Assembly (NCBI RefSeq): GCF_001730525.1
Contig: NZ_MDFN01000010.1
Span: 78,357 to 142,356 of the forward strand
Source of the DNA: Arcticibacter eurypsychrophilus
Lineage (GTDB): Bacteria > Bacteroidota > Bacteroidia > Sphingobacteriales > Sphingobacteriaceae
Direction of reading: 5' to 3'
DNA length: 64,000 nucleotides
Positions 7,911-17,358 of this stretch are shown piece after piece. Each line of letters starts with the position of its first letter. The stretch's first letter is position 1. Position numbers and translations under genes: made by a program. The notes below the pieces were generated by a model, which searched no databases, was not told the DNA's origin, and was given only the letters and a program-made list of their open reading frames with translations.

Positions 7911-9245
7911 TTATTGAGCTACAAGATTCCTTTTAGACATCTTCAGGAATCGGATAACAAGAAATACGGAAGCGAGCGTAAGTCCGGTAATTAAACCTAA
8001 CCACATACCTGAAGCACCCATCTTAAATTGAAATGCCAGAACATAACCAACAGGCAAGCCGATTACCCAATACGAAATAGCCACTAGAATAGTAGGCACC
8101 TTTACATCCTTTATACCCCTTAACAACCCTGCTCCTATCGCCTGTGTACTATCAGAGATCTGAAAGACGGCAGCAAATAACAGCAAGGTAGACGCTAATT
8201 CAAGTACCTCTTTATTGGTATTGAAAAATTTAGGTAACTGAAACCTGAATACGGTAAAGGCAACCGCACAGAATATCCCATAAAACAGAGCCGTAATCAG
8301 TGTGGTATTTCCAATCTTAGATATCATTTTGAAATCCATACGACCGAAGGCATTACTCACACGAATGGAACCGGCTTGAGCAAGCCCCATTGACGCCATA
8401 AAAGTAAAGGATGCACAACTCAATGCAATTTGATGAGATGCTTGAGAAACAGCTCCCAAGGTCCCGATAATGATACCTGACACGGCAAACGCTCCTGCTT
8501 CCATTCCCATTTGCAGACTACTGGGAATACCAATATGTAACAGTTCTTTTAGTGTTTGGCCTTTGATTTTCCACTGACTTTTAGCTACCATCACATATCT
8601 TTTAAATGTGGTATGTTTTAATATAACCAATCCCAGAATAATGAAGATTAACGTACGTGTAATCAATGTAGCCCAACCTGCACCTAACAGTTCCAGTCTT
8701 GGAAACCCCAAATTTCCATAAATCAGCACCCAATTAAGAAATATATTGATTGGCAAACCAATTAAGGAGAGCATCATGGCTGTACGGGTAAATTCCAGTC
8801 CATCGGTAAACTGCTTTAAGGTCATGAATAGCAACATGGGAATGATCGACAGTCCCATCAGTTTCATAAAAGGCAATGCCAATACAACCACTTCAGGATC
8901 TTGCCCTAAGTGATACAGTACATTGCGGCCGAACACTAACAATAAGGAGATTAAAATAGCAGAAACCGCACACAGGCAAAATCCATTAAAGAAGTAATGC
9001 GAGACGAGCTGGCCATCTCTTCTTCCGTGAGCCATAGAAACCATTTGCGAAACAGAGATCGTAATTCCTATTCCAAATACAAAAGGTATGTTTAGGGTGT
9101 TCAATACTAAAGCCGCTGCGGCAAGTTGTTTATAGCTTATCGCTCCAACCATAGCCGCATCAATAAGATGAAGTGACATCTGAGCCAATTCGCCTATGAT
9201 GATGGGCAGTGCTAATCGTATTGTTTTTGTTGCTTCAGACCTCAT
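7911..9245 (-). CDS. MATE family efflux transporter
   Basis: A 444-residue polytopic membrane protein with about 12 predicted transmembrane helices in two similar halves. The N-terminus (RLALPIIIGELAQMSLHLIDAAMVGAI) has the typical MATE opening, with the related PSSLQMGMEAGAFAVSGIIIG segment beginning the second half near residue 240. MATE proteins export cationic drugs, dyes or metabolites using a sodium or proton gradient. The bacterial NorM/DinF-type subgroup is likely but the substrate cannot be read from the sequence. A 20-bp perfect palindrome lies 4 bases upstream of the start codon. Confidence 0.93.
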   Translation of the reverse strand: MRSEATKTIRLALPIIIGELAQMSLHLIDAAMVGAISYKQLAAAALVLNTLNIPFVFGIGITISVSQMVSMAHGRRDGQLVSHYFFNGFCLCAVSAILISLLLVFGRNVLYHLGQDPEVVVLALPFMKLMGLSIIPMLLFMTLKQFTDGLEFTRTAMMLSLIGLPINIFLNWVLIYGNLGFPRLELLGAGWATLITRTLIFIILGLVILKHTTFKRYVMVAKSQWKIKGQTLKELLHIGIPSSLQMGMEAGAFAVSGIIIGTLGAVSQASHQIALSCASFTFMASMGLAQAGSIRVSNAFGRMDFKMISKIGNTTLITALFYGIFCAVAFTVFRFQLPKFFNTNKEVLELASTLLLFAAVFQISDSTQAIGAGLLRGIKDVKVPTILVAISYWVIGLPVGYVLAFQFKMGASGMWLGLITGLTLASVFLVIRFLKMSKRNLVAQ

Positions 9246-9249
9246 ATTT

Positions 9250-9269
9250 CAACCCTTTTAAAAGGGTTG
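9250..9269. promoter_or_regulatory. Perfect 20-bp palindrome at the MATE start
   Basis: CAACCCTTTTAAAAGGGTTG is fully self-complementary and begins 5 bases upstream of the MATE ATG (9245 on the minus strand), covering the ribosome-binding position. It could be an operator or a translation-blocking element. Confidence 0.45.
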
Positions 9270-9498
9270 CAAAGGTAAGTAAGATTTATAAAAATAGTTT
9301 ATCTCTTGTTAAACTGTACATCTATTTATAATTAATCAAACATTATCGGCTTAAAATAATTAACATAATGATAATATTAAATTAAGGTATTATTCATGTA
9401 TTATTGTATATCATTTAAAATTAAATCATTGCCTTATATTCATCCCCCAAAAAGTATCAATAACAAACATGATGCTCATTTTTATAAATATTAAATTC

Positions 9499-9948
9499 AT
9501 GAAAAAAGATAAACAAAAATCACTTGTAAAAAAAGCAAGAAAGACAATTAGTAAGTCAATTGAAGAACAGTTAACAGCTGAGATTACTAAAAGTATTATT
9601 AGTCAGGGAAAAGATCCCAAAAAAGTAACTAAGGAAGTTAAACAAGCAGCTTCCCTTATTGCTAAGAAGTTAGCTAAAAAAGAAGGTATTTCTAAAGCGG
9701 AACTTACTGAAACCGTTCAAGCTGATGCAGAAGCAATTAAAGACGAGGTTAATTCTTTTGAAGTATCCCCTGCAGAAAAAAAGACACCAACCTCAAGAAA
9801 GCCTAGAACTCCTTCAAAAAGCAAATTAGCTACAGTTGAAGTTGCCGCAGCTCCTATTGTTCGTAAACGTGCACCAAGAAAGACCGTAGCTAAAACTACT
9901 AAACCAGCCAACGAACTATCAACTGTTGCTGAAACAGAAAATAGTTAA
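9499..9948 (+). CDS. Lys/Ala-rich basic protein, histone-H1-like C-terminus
   Basis: A 149-residue protein of unknown exact role. Residues 1-75 are predicted helical with regular Lys/Glu content (KKARKTISKSIEEQLTAEI); after residue 95 comes a basic low-complexity tail with motifs such as SRKPRTPSKSK and RKRAPRKTVAKTTK, like eukaryotic H1 tails and bacterial H1-like DNA-binding proteins. I start at the ATG at 9499 rather than the one at 9469, because the earlier one adds only ten AT-rich codons (MMLIFINIKF) with no family match. Nucleic-acid binding is inferred from composition. It shares a bidirectional terminator with the next gene. Confidence 0.75.
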   Translation: MKKDKQKSLVKKARKTISKSIEEQLTAEITKSIISQGKDPKKVTKEVKQAASLIAKKLAKKEGISKAELTETVQADAEAIKDEVNSFEVSPAEKKTPTSRKPRTPSKSKLATVEVAAAPIVRKRAPRKTVAKTTKPANELSTVAETENS

Positions 9949-10020
9949 TCAGTTATTTGAATAAAAAACTGTATTTGATTCAATTGAACTACTAATAAAG
10001 AACAGTTCATTAGTATAGAT

Positions 10021-10058
10021 CATAAAAAAGAGGCTAAATGATTTAGCCTCTTTTTTAT
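10021..10058. terminator. Bidirectional terminator
   Basis: AAGAGGCTAAA/TTTAGCCTCTT stem flanked by A-rich and T-rich runs on each side; serves both the plus-strand basic protein gene and the minus-strand APC permease. Confidence 0.9.
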
Positions 10059-10068
10059 GATCTATTTT

Positions 10069-11577
10069 TTATGCCTCGCTATCCTTATTATTTTTTCTAA
10101 CTACAGAGTGCTTGATACTATAGCCAAAATAGATCACAAAGCCGATCAGCATCCATACGATTAAACGTTCCCAATTATGTTTTCCTAAACCAATCATCAT
10201 TAAAATACAGGCCAATGCTCCTATTATAGGAAGTACAGGCATCCATGGAGTTCTGAAAGGACGTGATGCATCCGGATCACTCTTCCGCATTACAATAACA
10301 CCAATACAAACAAGAACGAACGCAAACAAGGTACCGATACTCGTCATATCACCCACTACATCTCCAGGTACAAAGGCAGCAAACAAACCAACAAATACTA
10401 AAAATATAAGGTTGGATTTATATGGCGTTTGAAATTTAGGATGCACTTCAGAAAACACTTTCGGTACAAGACCATCTTTTGACATGGAAAAGAATACGCG
10501 AGACTGTCCAAGAAGCATAACTAAAATAACCGAAGAGAATCCGGCAAGAATAGCTACAGTAATTAAGATAGAAAGCCAACCGTATCCATGCATATACGTT
10601 TCAATGGCATAAGCCACGGAAGCTTCTTTCCCTGCTGTTGAAAATTCATGATAATTGGCAACGCCAGTCAATACATGACTAAACAATACGTATAATACAG
10701 TGCAGACCAACAGAGATACAAGGATCCCGATAGGCATATCTCTTTTTGGATTTTTCGCCTCCTGTGCAGCAGTAGAAACAGCATCAAAACCAATGAAAGC
10801 AAAGAAAACTACACCTGCTCCACTGACAATTCCGCTCATTCCAAACTTGCCAAAGTCATTCTCAAAGTAATCCCAAAAGCCTTTTTTTCCGGTTATAAAA
10901 TCTTGTTCACCAATATTTACAGGAATGTAAGGAGTATGATTGACAGGGTTCATGTATGACCAGCCAATTACAATAAACACGACCACAATAGCCACTTTAA
11001 GGATCACAATAATGCCATTAATATTAGCTGATTCTTTAGTACCTCTGATCAACACCAAAGAAAGCACCACAACAATAAACAAGGCAGGCAAGTTAATAAT
11101 CCCGTTAATTCCATCCGGAGACACCTGAAAAGGCGAATGACAGAGGGCATAGGGTATCGAGACACCAAACGTCTCTAAGAGCTTATTCAGATATTCAGAC
11201 CAGGCAATAGAGACCGTAGCAGCTCCTACAGCATATTCAAGCACTAAATCCCAACCAATAACCCAAGCAACAACCTCACCCATGGTGGCATAAGAATAGG
11301 TATAAGCAGATCCTGCGATTGGAATCATAGAGGCAAATTCTGCATAACACAAACCAGCCAATCCGCAACCTACTGCAGCCAGTATAAACGATAAGGTTAC
11401 TGATGGACCAGCATGATCAGCTGCAGCTGCAGCTGTCCGTACAAAAAGGCCTGCACCTATAATAGCTCCTACACCTAATGCAACTAAGTTACCCGCACTT
11501 AATGTACGCTTAAGAGTTCCTTCTCCAGTTTCTGATGCTTCCTTCAATAGTGAATCAAGAGGTTTTCTAAATTTCAT
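10069..11577 (-). CDS. APC superfamily amino acid permease
   Basis: A 502-residue inner-membrane permease with 12-14 hydrophobic helices. The first helix carries the substrate-site motif GVGAIIGAGLFVRTA (about residues 35-49), typical of the cationic amino acid transporter/YfnA-like subgroup of APC. AFIGFDAVSTAAQEAKNP is the conserved helix 6-7 region with its DA(V/I)ST(A/T)AEE-like signature. It likely imports an amino acid by proton symport; substrate unassigned. Upstream on the minus strand lies a 516-base gap containing a very long palindrome. Confidence 0.93.
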   Translation of the reverse strand: MKFRKPLDSLLKEASETGEGTLKRTLSAGNLVALGVGAIIGAGLFVRTAAAAADHAGPSVTLSFILAAVGCGLAGLCYAEFASMIPIAGSAYTYSYATMGEVVAWVIGWDLVLEYAVGAATVSIAWSEYLNKLLETFGVSIPYALCHSPFQVSPDGINGIINLPALFIVVVLSLVLIRGTKESANINGIIVILKVAIVVVFIVIGWSYMNPVNHTPYIPVNIGEQDFITGKKGFWDYFENDFGKFGMSGIVSGAGVVFFAFIGFDAVSTAAQEAKNPKRDMPIGILVSLLVCTVLYVLFSHVLTGVANYHEFSTAGKEASVAYAIETYMHGYGWLSILITVAILAGFSSVILVMLLGQSRVFFSMSKDGLVPKVFSEVHPKFQTPYKSNLIFLVFVGLFAAFVPGDVVGDMTSIGTLFAFVLVCIGVIVMRKSDPDASRPFRTPWMPVLPIIGALACILMMIGLGKHNWERLIVWMLIGFVIYFGYSIKHSVVRKNNKDSEA

Positions 11578-12093
11578 TTTGTGTGTTAAGGTTTCTCAAT
11601 ATTTATAAATAATAAATTAGATGATGCAAAAAAGATTATCCTAATGTAAACCTTTTCATTTATTAAAATAAAAAGATTACAAAAAATAAACAAATGCACA
11701 AAGCAACAAATTTACTGCTTATAATGCTAAAACATTGAGTTATTTACACCTTAATTAGTTATAATTTACAATTTATCTAATTAAGGTGTAAATAACTCAA
11801 TGTTTTATTCAAAAAAACCAAAAAACAAAACTATTTTATTGATTTATATAAAATAAAAACATTAAAAATACACTTGAAGCAAAATCTTATGAAACTTGGA
11901 CCAATAAGCCATACATGTGGTATTTTAAATTTAATTTCCTCTACAAATCACCAATTTTGATCACATTTCTCTTATAAAAGAAAATATTGATCGGTCTGGA
12001 GACTAAGATAAGAAAAAGGTAGATTTCTTTAGGTAGACAAGGAGATGTGTAAATCAGGATACCAATGCGCAACAAAGGCATCCTGATTGCTTA
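11578..12093. other. AT-rich intergenic region with long palindrome
   Basis: No gene seen. It contains the 11728-11807 palindrome and, next to the GH106 stop, a weak inverted repeat AATCAGGAT...ATCCTGATT (about 12052-12090) without a clear T run. Confidence 0.6.
11728..11807. repeat. Perfect inverted repeat, 31-bp arms, 18-nt loop
   Basis: The left arm 11728-11758 and right arm 11777-11807 are exact reverse complements; each contains TTGAGTTATTTACACC or its complement. The flanks have no long T run on either strand, so it is not a standard rho-independent terminator. It lies between the 5' end of the APC gene and the 3' end of the GH106 gene. Confidence 0.9.
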
Positions 12094-14871
12094 TTATTTA
12101 TAAGGTGTGATTGTAACCGGACCATCCAAACCAGAAGGCTGTACTTTCCAATTTGAAGCATCCATTGGTTTATAATTAATGTCCACGATATTAATGTCTT
12201 TGAAAATTTTCCATTCAATTCCCTTTCTATCCATATATCTAACCCGGTTTGACATCAGGTTAGCTACTTCTATTTTGATTGTATTCTTACCTGGATGCAA
12301 TAATTGACCTATCCTCATTTGATAAGGAATGCTCCACAAAATACCAGCATCCTTTCCATTGACCCATACTCGTGCACTTTCATGAACAGAACCTAAATCA
12401 AGCAGATATTCAGTTGCTTCCGTACGTGGCATTTTAAAAGAGACCGTATACTCCGCTCTACCTGAGAAATAAGATGCGGCACTATCGGATAAAGAAGTCC
12501 ATAACTGTGCTTGTTTTAACTTGCGATCAGCCGGAATAGAAGGCCCCCCTTCAACAAAATGAAGCTTCCATTTACCTTTTACCTCAATGGGATTTAAAGC
12601 CTGATTCAGGTAAACCCATTTCTTCTCGTCCGCTTTGGCTGTTGCTGCTGTTCTTAAAATCAATGCCTCTCCGGGTAATAGTTCCACCTGAACGGATACA
12701 CCCATATCATTTGGAGCAATAGCAGCAGTTCCTGAATTTCCGCTTTGCGGATCCATAATTAAAACGGAGCCTGCTTTTACGTTCAGCGGGATCTTTTCGT
12801 GAATTGCCTTATCCGTATGATTAACCAGATAATAATATTTATCTGCACCATCCTGTCTGCGGATAAATTTAAGACCAGTATCCGTTAATTTTTCCCTATT
12901 GAAGCCAGCAAATCTTAGCGCTTTCTGCACATCATCTGCTAAAATAACCCTGCCTGATCCCATTTTCATTACCTTGATTCCATTTGCAGTATCAGAAAAC
13001 GCTAAACCATCGCACAGGGTCTTCAGTTGCTGCCTTTTAGCATCCAGATCTCCAAGACCGGGTACATCTAAAGGGAGGTTCTGGATAATAACTGTTGCTC
13101 CACTTTCTGCCAGTTGCAAAACTTTTTGAAATGTTTCTACAGGAATTAACTCTGATTTAGGCAGAACCAATACTTTATAAGGTGATGCTCCAGGATTAGT
13201 CTTGATTTGACCATTTTCAGCGGTCGCATTTTTAAGCAACAGATCAGATATAAAGTCTAGTCCGTAACCCGCAGTTTGCAATTCAGTTACATCTTTATAA
13301 AAAGGTGCAGGGTGAAGCCATTTATCGATATCATGCACCTTTAAGGCCATATCTCTTCCTTCAGACTTATTCCACACATCATATACCGGCCAGTAAATCA
13401 AAACTTCATTATCCGATTTCCCTGATTGAAGCACCGATTGTACACGGGTTATATAGGTATTAAGTCCCGGCAAATGCTGCCAGAAACTATTAGCAGGCGT
13501 AAAATCAACTGATGCATAAAATAACCATCCCGGCCATGAGGCCTTTTTCGGAGAGAAAGGAGCGCCATGGAAAAACACATGGTTGATACCAGACAAAAAC
13601 ACCTGTTCAACTTCCGGTTTACATTGAGATAAAGAAGTCTTAAAATGCTCGGTAAGCCAGGTAAAGGTTTCACTGGATACCAGGTTATGCCCCGCAACAT
13701 GCGCTGCCGATGAGGCAAACTTCAACATTACAGGATCAGGATCTACATTTCTGATATCCGCACTATCCCTGCGTAAACCCGGAATAGGAAAATAACTGGA
13801 TCCAAAGGTTTCGCATTCCGGAATATCAACAGCAGCATACAGATCAAGTAAGTTACCGGGAGAGCCATGCGCCTGGTTACGTGTAATTCCTTTATACTGA
13901 CGCGCCCACTCAGTCCATGGACGGGTAAAGTTAGTGAGTAACATATCAGACATGGTTTCCCGATAGTCTGACTTCAACCTTGCCACATGTTCTGAAGACT
14001 CTTTGCTTACAAATTCTTTAATATATGGCCTAAAATCGTACCCACGATTTGCTTTAAATAGAGCCAAAAAATTCTCTGACCAGTCTGCATCGTACACTTC
14101 ATAACTATCATTATAAAAAGCCCTTACACCTGGCGATTTATGATCAAAAGCCTGATCAAACCGTTTAAGGTAAGTCGATAGCGCATCTTTAGAAAAATGA
14201 TTCAGGGTATATCCCTCTCCTCCCGGAGATGACCGTTTCACCATTTGACGGGTTTTACCATCAAAGGCCGCATACAATTCCCAGTTTCCTGATACAGGCG
14301 ACCAGTTTAAAGTTCCGTCAGCAGCCACCTTATCAGATAGATCCAAGACCTCATTCCGATCACTATAAGCAGTAAGAAACTGAAACGTTGCAGCATCTTG
14401 TTTAGGATCCTTTACCAGAATCTTCTCCTTAAGCTTGCTTTTAGCACTAAGCGTGTACGTTTGAACGATTAATTTGGATGCAGCATCCTTAGATGTAATC
14501 TGTGGACCACCAAAAGGCCAGCCTGTACCATTCGTAAGATCCACACCCATGTTAAATTCACCTGCTTGTTTGACAGTATACCGAAGCATCTCCATCCATT
14601 TGGGTGACAAATAAGAAATGTATTCATTTTCTGCACCTTTAACCCCATATATAGGAGCGATCTCCACTCCGCCTATTCCGGCTTCATGGAAGGTTTGCAA
14701 TGAGGCTCCAAGCTCCTGCTGATTAACTGCATTTCCCATCCACCACCAACGCACCCAGGGTTGCATTTCTTTCTTTACTTCAGGCCAAGCAGAAGTCTGG
14801 GCAAAAACACTACTAAAAACAGTTGTTCCCGTTAGAAGCAGGAGTATAATAACCTTTTTTTTAAATCTCAT
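12094..14871 (-). CDS. Secreted GH106-like alpha-L-rhamnosidase
   Basis: A 925-residue exported glycosyl hydrolase with a signal peptide (cleavage likely after VFSSVFA). The start of the mature protein (PWVRWWWMGNAVNQQEL, then AGIGGVEIAPIYGV) is the hallmark of the GH106 family and its relatives, which remove terminal L-rhamnose from rhamnogalacturonan. A long (beta/alpha)8-type central region is followed by a beta-sandwich with ARVWVNGKDAGILW near residue 850, as in GH2-like accessory domains. Length fits the family (900-1100). The acetylesterase gene upstream on the same strand (79 bases away) supports a rhamnogalacturonan target. Exact linkage specificity is not readable. Confidence 0.85.
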   Translation of the reverse strand: MRFKKKVIILLLLTGTTVFSSVFAQTSAWPEVKKEMQPWVRWWWMGNAVNQQELGASLQTFHEAGIGGVEIAPIYGVKGAENEYISYLSPKWMEMLRYTVKQAGEFNMGVDLTNGTGWPFGGPQITSKDAASKLIVQTYTLSAKSKLKEKILVKDPKQDAATFQFLTAYSDRNEVLDLSDKVAADGTLNWSPVSGNWELYAAFDGKTRQMVKRSSPGGEGYTLNHFSKDALSTYLKRFDQAFDHKSPGVRAFYNDSYEVYDADWSENFLALFKANRGYDFRPYIKEFVSKESSEHVARLKSDYRETMSDMLLTNFTRPWTEWARQYKGITRNQAHGSPGNLLDLYAAVDIPECETFGSSYFPIPGLRRDSADIRNVDPDPVMLKFASSAAHVAGHNLVSSETFTWLTEHFKTSLSQCKPEVEQVFLSGINHVFFHGAPFSPKKASWPGWLFYASVDFTPANSFWQHLPGLNTYITRVQSVLQSGKSDNEVLIYWPVYDVWNKSEGRDMALKVHDIDKWLHPAPFYKDVTELQTAGYGLDFISDLLLKNATAENGQIKTNPGASPYKVLVLPKSELIPVETFQKVLQLAESGATVIIQNLPLDVPGLGDLDAKRQQLKTLCDGLAFSDTANGIKVMKMGSGRVILADDVQKALRFAGFNREKLTDTGLKFIRRQDGADKYYYLVNHTDKAIHEKIPLNVKAGSVLIMDPQSGNSGTAAIAPNDMGVSVQVELLPGEALILRTAATAKADEKKWVYLNQALNPIEVKGKWKLHFVEGGPSIPADRKLKQAQLWTSLSDSAASYFSGRAEYTVSFKMPRTEATEYLLDLGSVHESARVWVNGKDAGILWSIPYQMRIGQLLHPGKNTIKIEVANLMSNRVRYMDRKGIEWKIFKDINIVDINYKPMDASNWKVQPSGLDGPVTITPYK

Positions 14872-14950
14872 TGAATAATTAAACTTAAGAATTTATTAAA
14901 TACCATCTATAACATGCTACAGATTAGCTCTCCTTTACTGGTTATATCCG

Positions 14951-15742
14951 CTATTTAATCAGGTATTGATTCAATGCTAAATCCTGGATTGTTTTCATCC
15001 CTTCTACAACAGAGGCCCCGTTGATTTCTGCGCCTTCCCTATTTGTATGCGTGTGATCTGAAGGGAACATCGTGCTTACTTTTGCTTCACCCAGTACATC
15101 ATATTTATCAGCGGTTAAGGTATTGAGATCAATAAAATAAGCTCCAGTAGATAAAGCAGTTTCCCTGGCCCATTTCCCATAATCACCCTCTCCTCTTTTC
15201 ACTTTACCATCTTTCCAGTCACTTCGCGGAACAAGAGAGCATATTATAGGAATTGCACCCTTATCTTTCGCTTCCTTAACGATCTTTGCTAAATACCATC
15301 CATAGGTATGGACCACTTCCTGTTGCTTGGTAATGGGATTATAGATCTCTTTAAACTCATCACCCGTTCCTTTAATGGTTCCACGTGCACGGGCAGAATC
15401 ATCTAAAGGACTTCCATCGTTATGTCCGAATTGCATAATAACAAAATCACCAGGTTTGATCTTTTCCAATACAGAATCCCAAAGACCTCTTGTTCTGAAC
15501 GTTCTGCTGCTGGTGCCTCCAAGTGCATCATTTTCTATATTGATCTTTGTTGTATCAAAACGCTCGTTTATAAAACTACCCCATCCCCATAACGCGCCAT
15601 CTCCTTTTCCCTTTCCATTTTTTACGGTGGAATCACCAATTAAGAAAAGTGTCGGTTTTTCTTTGGGTTTTAACAGAATAAAAGAGGATAGTAGTACTAT
15701 TGCGGACAATAAACTGATTCTGAATAACAAATTCTTTTTCAA
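14951..15742 (-). CDS. Rhamnogalacturonan acetylesterase-like SGNH hydrolase
   Basis: A 263-residue SGNH-fold esterase with an N-terminal membrane/signal segment (residues 8-25). Block I is IGDSTVKNG with S38, block III is QFGHND with N108, and block V is SDHTHTN with D229 and H232, the D-x2-H of rhamnogalacturonan acetylesterases. It would remove acetyl groups from galacturonic acid in pectin and so open the backbone to other enzymes. It precedes and is probably co-transcribed with the GH106 gene. Confidence 0.88.
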   Translation of the reverse strand: MKKNLLFRISLLSAIVLLSSFILLKPKEKPTLFLIGDSTVKNGKGKGDGALWGWGSFINERFDTTKINIENDALGGTSSRTFRTRGLWDSVLEKIKPGDFVIMQFGHNDGSPLDDSARARGTIKGTGDEFKEIYNPITKQQEVVHTYGWYLAKIVKEAKDKGAIPIICSLVPRSDWKDGKVKRGEGDYGKWARETALSTGAYFIDLNTLTADKYDVLGEAKVSTMFPSDHTHTNREGAEINGASVVEGMKTIQDLALNQYLIK

Positions 15743-16871
15743 AGCTTTATTTTTTATTTAATTAGTGTTTTTTTATTTATATCTGGCAATAATAGGATCA
15801 TGTTCACTAAAATACTGAATATGCTTCTCTGTTGAAATTCATATTCTTTATAAAAGGAACGTGACTGGCAAAGCTAATAAACGATCCTTTATCTTTCGTG
15901 TAACAAGATCTTTTCATATAATTTACCGGGAAACCCGCTCTCTATGAAAAAACGAACTACTCTTCAAGTGAATAGATTCGAATTTTCCTTTTCATGAATA
16001 GAAGTAATCGCTTAATAATTAAAGATTTACTTAATAACTAGTAAAAACTTAAGATCCTTTGTAGTTTAAAAATGATTCTTTATACGATTCTACGGTCTTA
16101 TATTCATTTCTGCAACCTGTAGCATCCTGTACGTTTTAAGAATCGATAACAAAAATAGGCTTCCTTCTATACCGTTTGATTATGATTTGGATGATTTTAA
16201 AAACATACTGAACGCTTCACGTTTATGATCAAAAATCATCAAATGAAGGCTATAAATGCTAAATAATAGTTAATGATTCTAATAAGAATGCAATAAGAAT
16301 CCAGAATGAGTCCAACTTTAGCTAGTTTAAGTCGGACTTAGACCGGAATTTTACTAGCTTATTTTTGCTTTGAATTATAATCAGTACAGCTACTATGTTG
16401 CTTTATTTTGATTTGAAATTTTGGCTAAAGCAAATCATAACGCAATCTCATTGACGATTGGCTAACAGCTCAGTTACTTTAAAATAGCATTTGACATGTT
16501 ACGCCAGCTGATTACATTGTAATTCGTTCTCTTTTCAGTTTCTGTTCCTCCGTAAATGAGTGTCCTTTCTACCTTTTAATCTACCTTACATAAAGCGGGT
16601 AAAAATTCATTCCAGGTAGAAAAGTATACAGACAATTACAAGTTACATAAAGCGAAATGACAATATATATCTCTTTTTCATATAGAATTAGCGTACTCAA
16701 TCGGAAATAGCCGGCAGTAAAAGAGGTAGATTTATCTTCATAAATAAACGGCAATTGTTAAACCAATTGAATCATGCCTACCTATGTAAATGAAAAACGT
16801 GACAAGATTGGGTAAATAAATTGGCAAAGTAATGATAACTTCGCTAAACACAGATCATCGAAACACTTACA
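15743..16871. other. Gene-poor 1.1-kb region
   Basis: No supported ORF. It contains copy A of a dispersed repeat (16270-16437) and scattered short repeats such as ACATAAAGCG (twice, near 16588 and 16645). Otherwise nothing recognisable. Confidence 0.5.
16270..16437. repeat. Dispersed repeat, copy A
   Basis: This segment aligns without gaps to 53818-53985. The best-conserved stretches are GAATGCAATAAGNATCCAG, AATGAGTCC, GTCGGACTTA and TTGAAATTTT. AGTCC...GGACT can pair as a hairpin in both copies. Confidence 0.75.
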
Positions 16872-17348
16872 ATGAAAACAGCTACACTAACATCTTTCAT
16901 TATTACTCTTTTACTCATCCTTTCTTGCCCTGCTTTACAAGCTCAATCTGTACCCGGAGCAGGAAATCCTTCCTGGAAAACTAATGAGCCCTGGAAGAAT
17001 AACCAATTGATGCAACCTTCTACTCTGGCAGCAATACTGAATAATCCTAAAGCAAAAAAGCCTCTGATCTTTAACATAGGGGTAGTGGAAAATATAAAAG
17101 GTGCGCGGAATATTGGTGCTGCAAGTGTACAGAAAAACCTTATTGCATTTAAAACCGCAGTTCGGGGAGTTCCTAAAAATGCAGCTATCGTTGTATACTG
17201 CGGATGTTGCCCATTTAATAAATGTCCCAATATTCGTCCCGCTATCATCGCTTTGAATGAACTGGGTTATAGCAATGCAAAGCTTTTAAACCTGGCAACA
17301 AACATCAAAGTGGACTGGATCAACAAGGGTTATCCACTATCAAAATAG
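16872..17348 (+). CDS. Secreted rhodanese-like domain protein
   Basis: A 158-residue protein with a signal peptide (residues 1-25, ending ALQAQ) and one rhodanese-like domain. The active-loop position reads VVYCGCCPFNKC, with cysteines at 110, 112, 113 and 118; rhodaneses carry the catalytic Cys at the start of this loop (C110). The extra cysteines are unusual and suggest redox or metal chemistry instead of simple sulfur transfer. Role unknown. It is convergent with the GH26 gene, with 10 bases between the stops. Confidence 0.8.
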   Translation: MKTATLTSFIITLLLILSCPALQAQSVPGAGNPSWKTNEPWKNNQLMQPSTLAAILNNPKAKKPLIFNIGVVENIKGARNIGAASVQKNLIAFKTAVRGVPKNAAIVVYCGCCPFNKCPNIRPAIIALNELGYSNAKLLNLATNIKVDWINKGYPLSK

Positions 17349-17358
17349 GTCGTCTGAA

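Noticed and set aside
12052..12090. Terminator for the GH106 gene
   Set aside because: There is an inverted repeat, but its loop is long and no T run follows on the minus strand.
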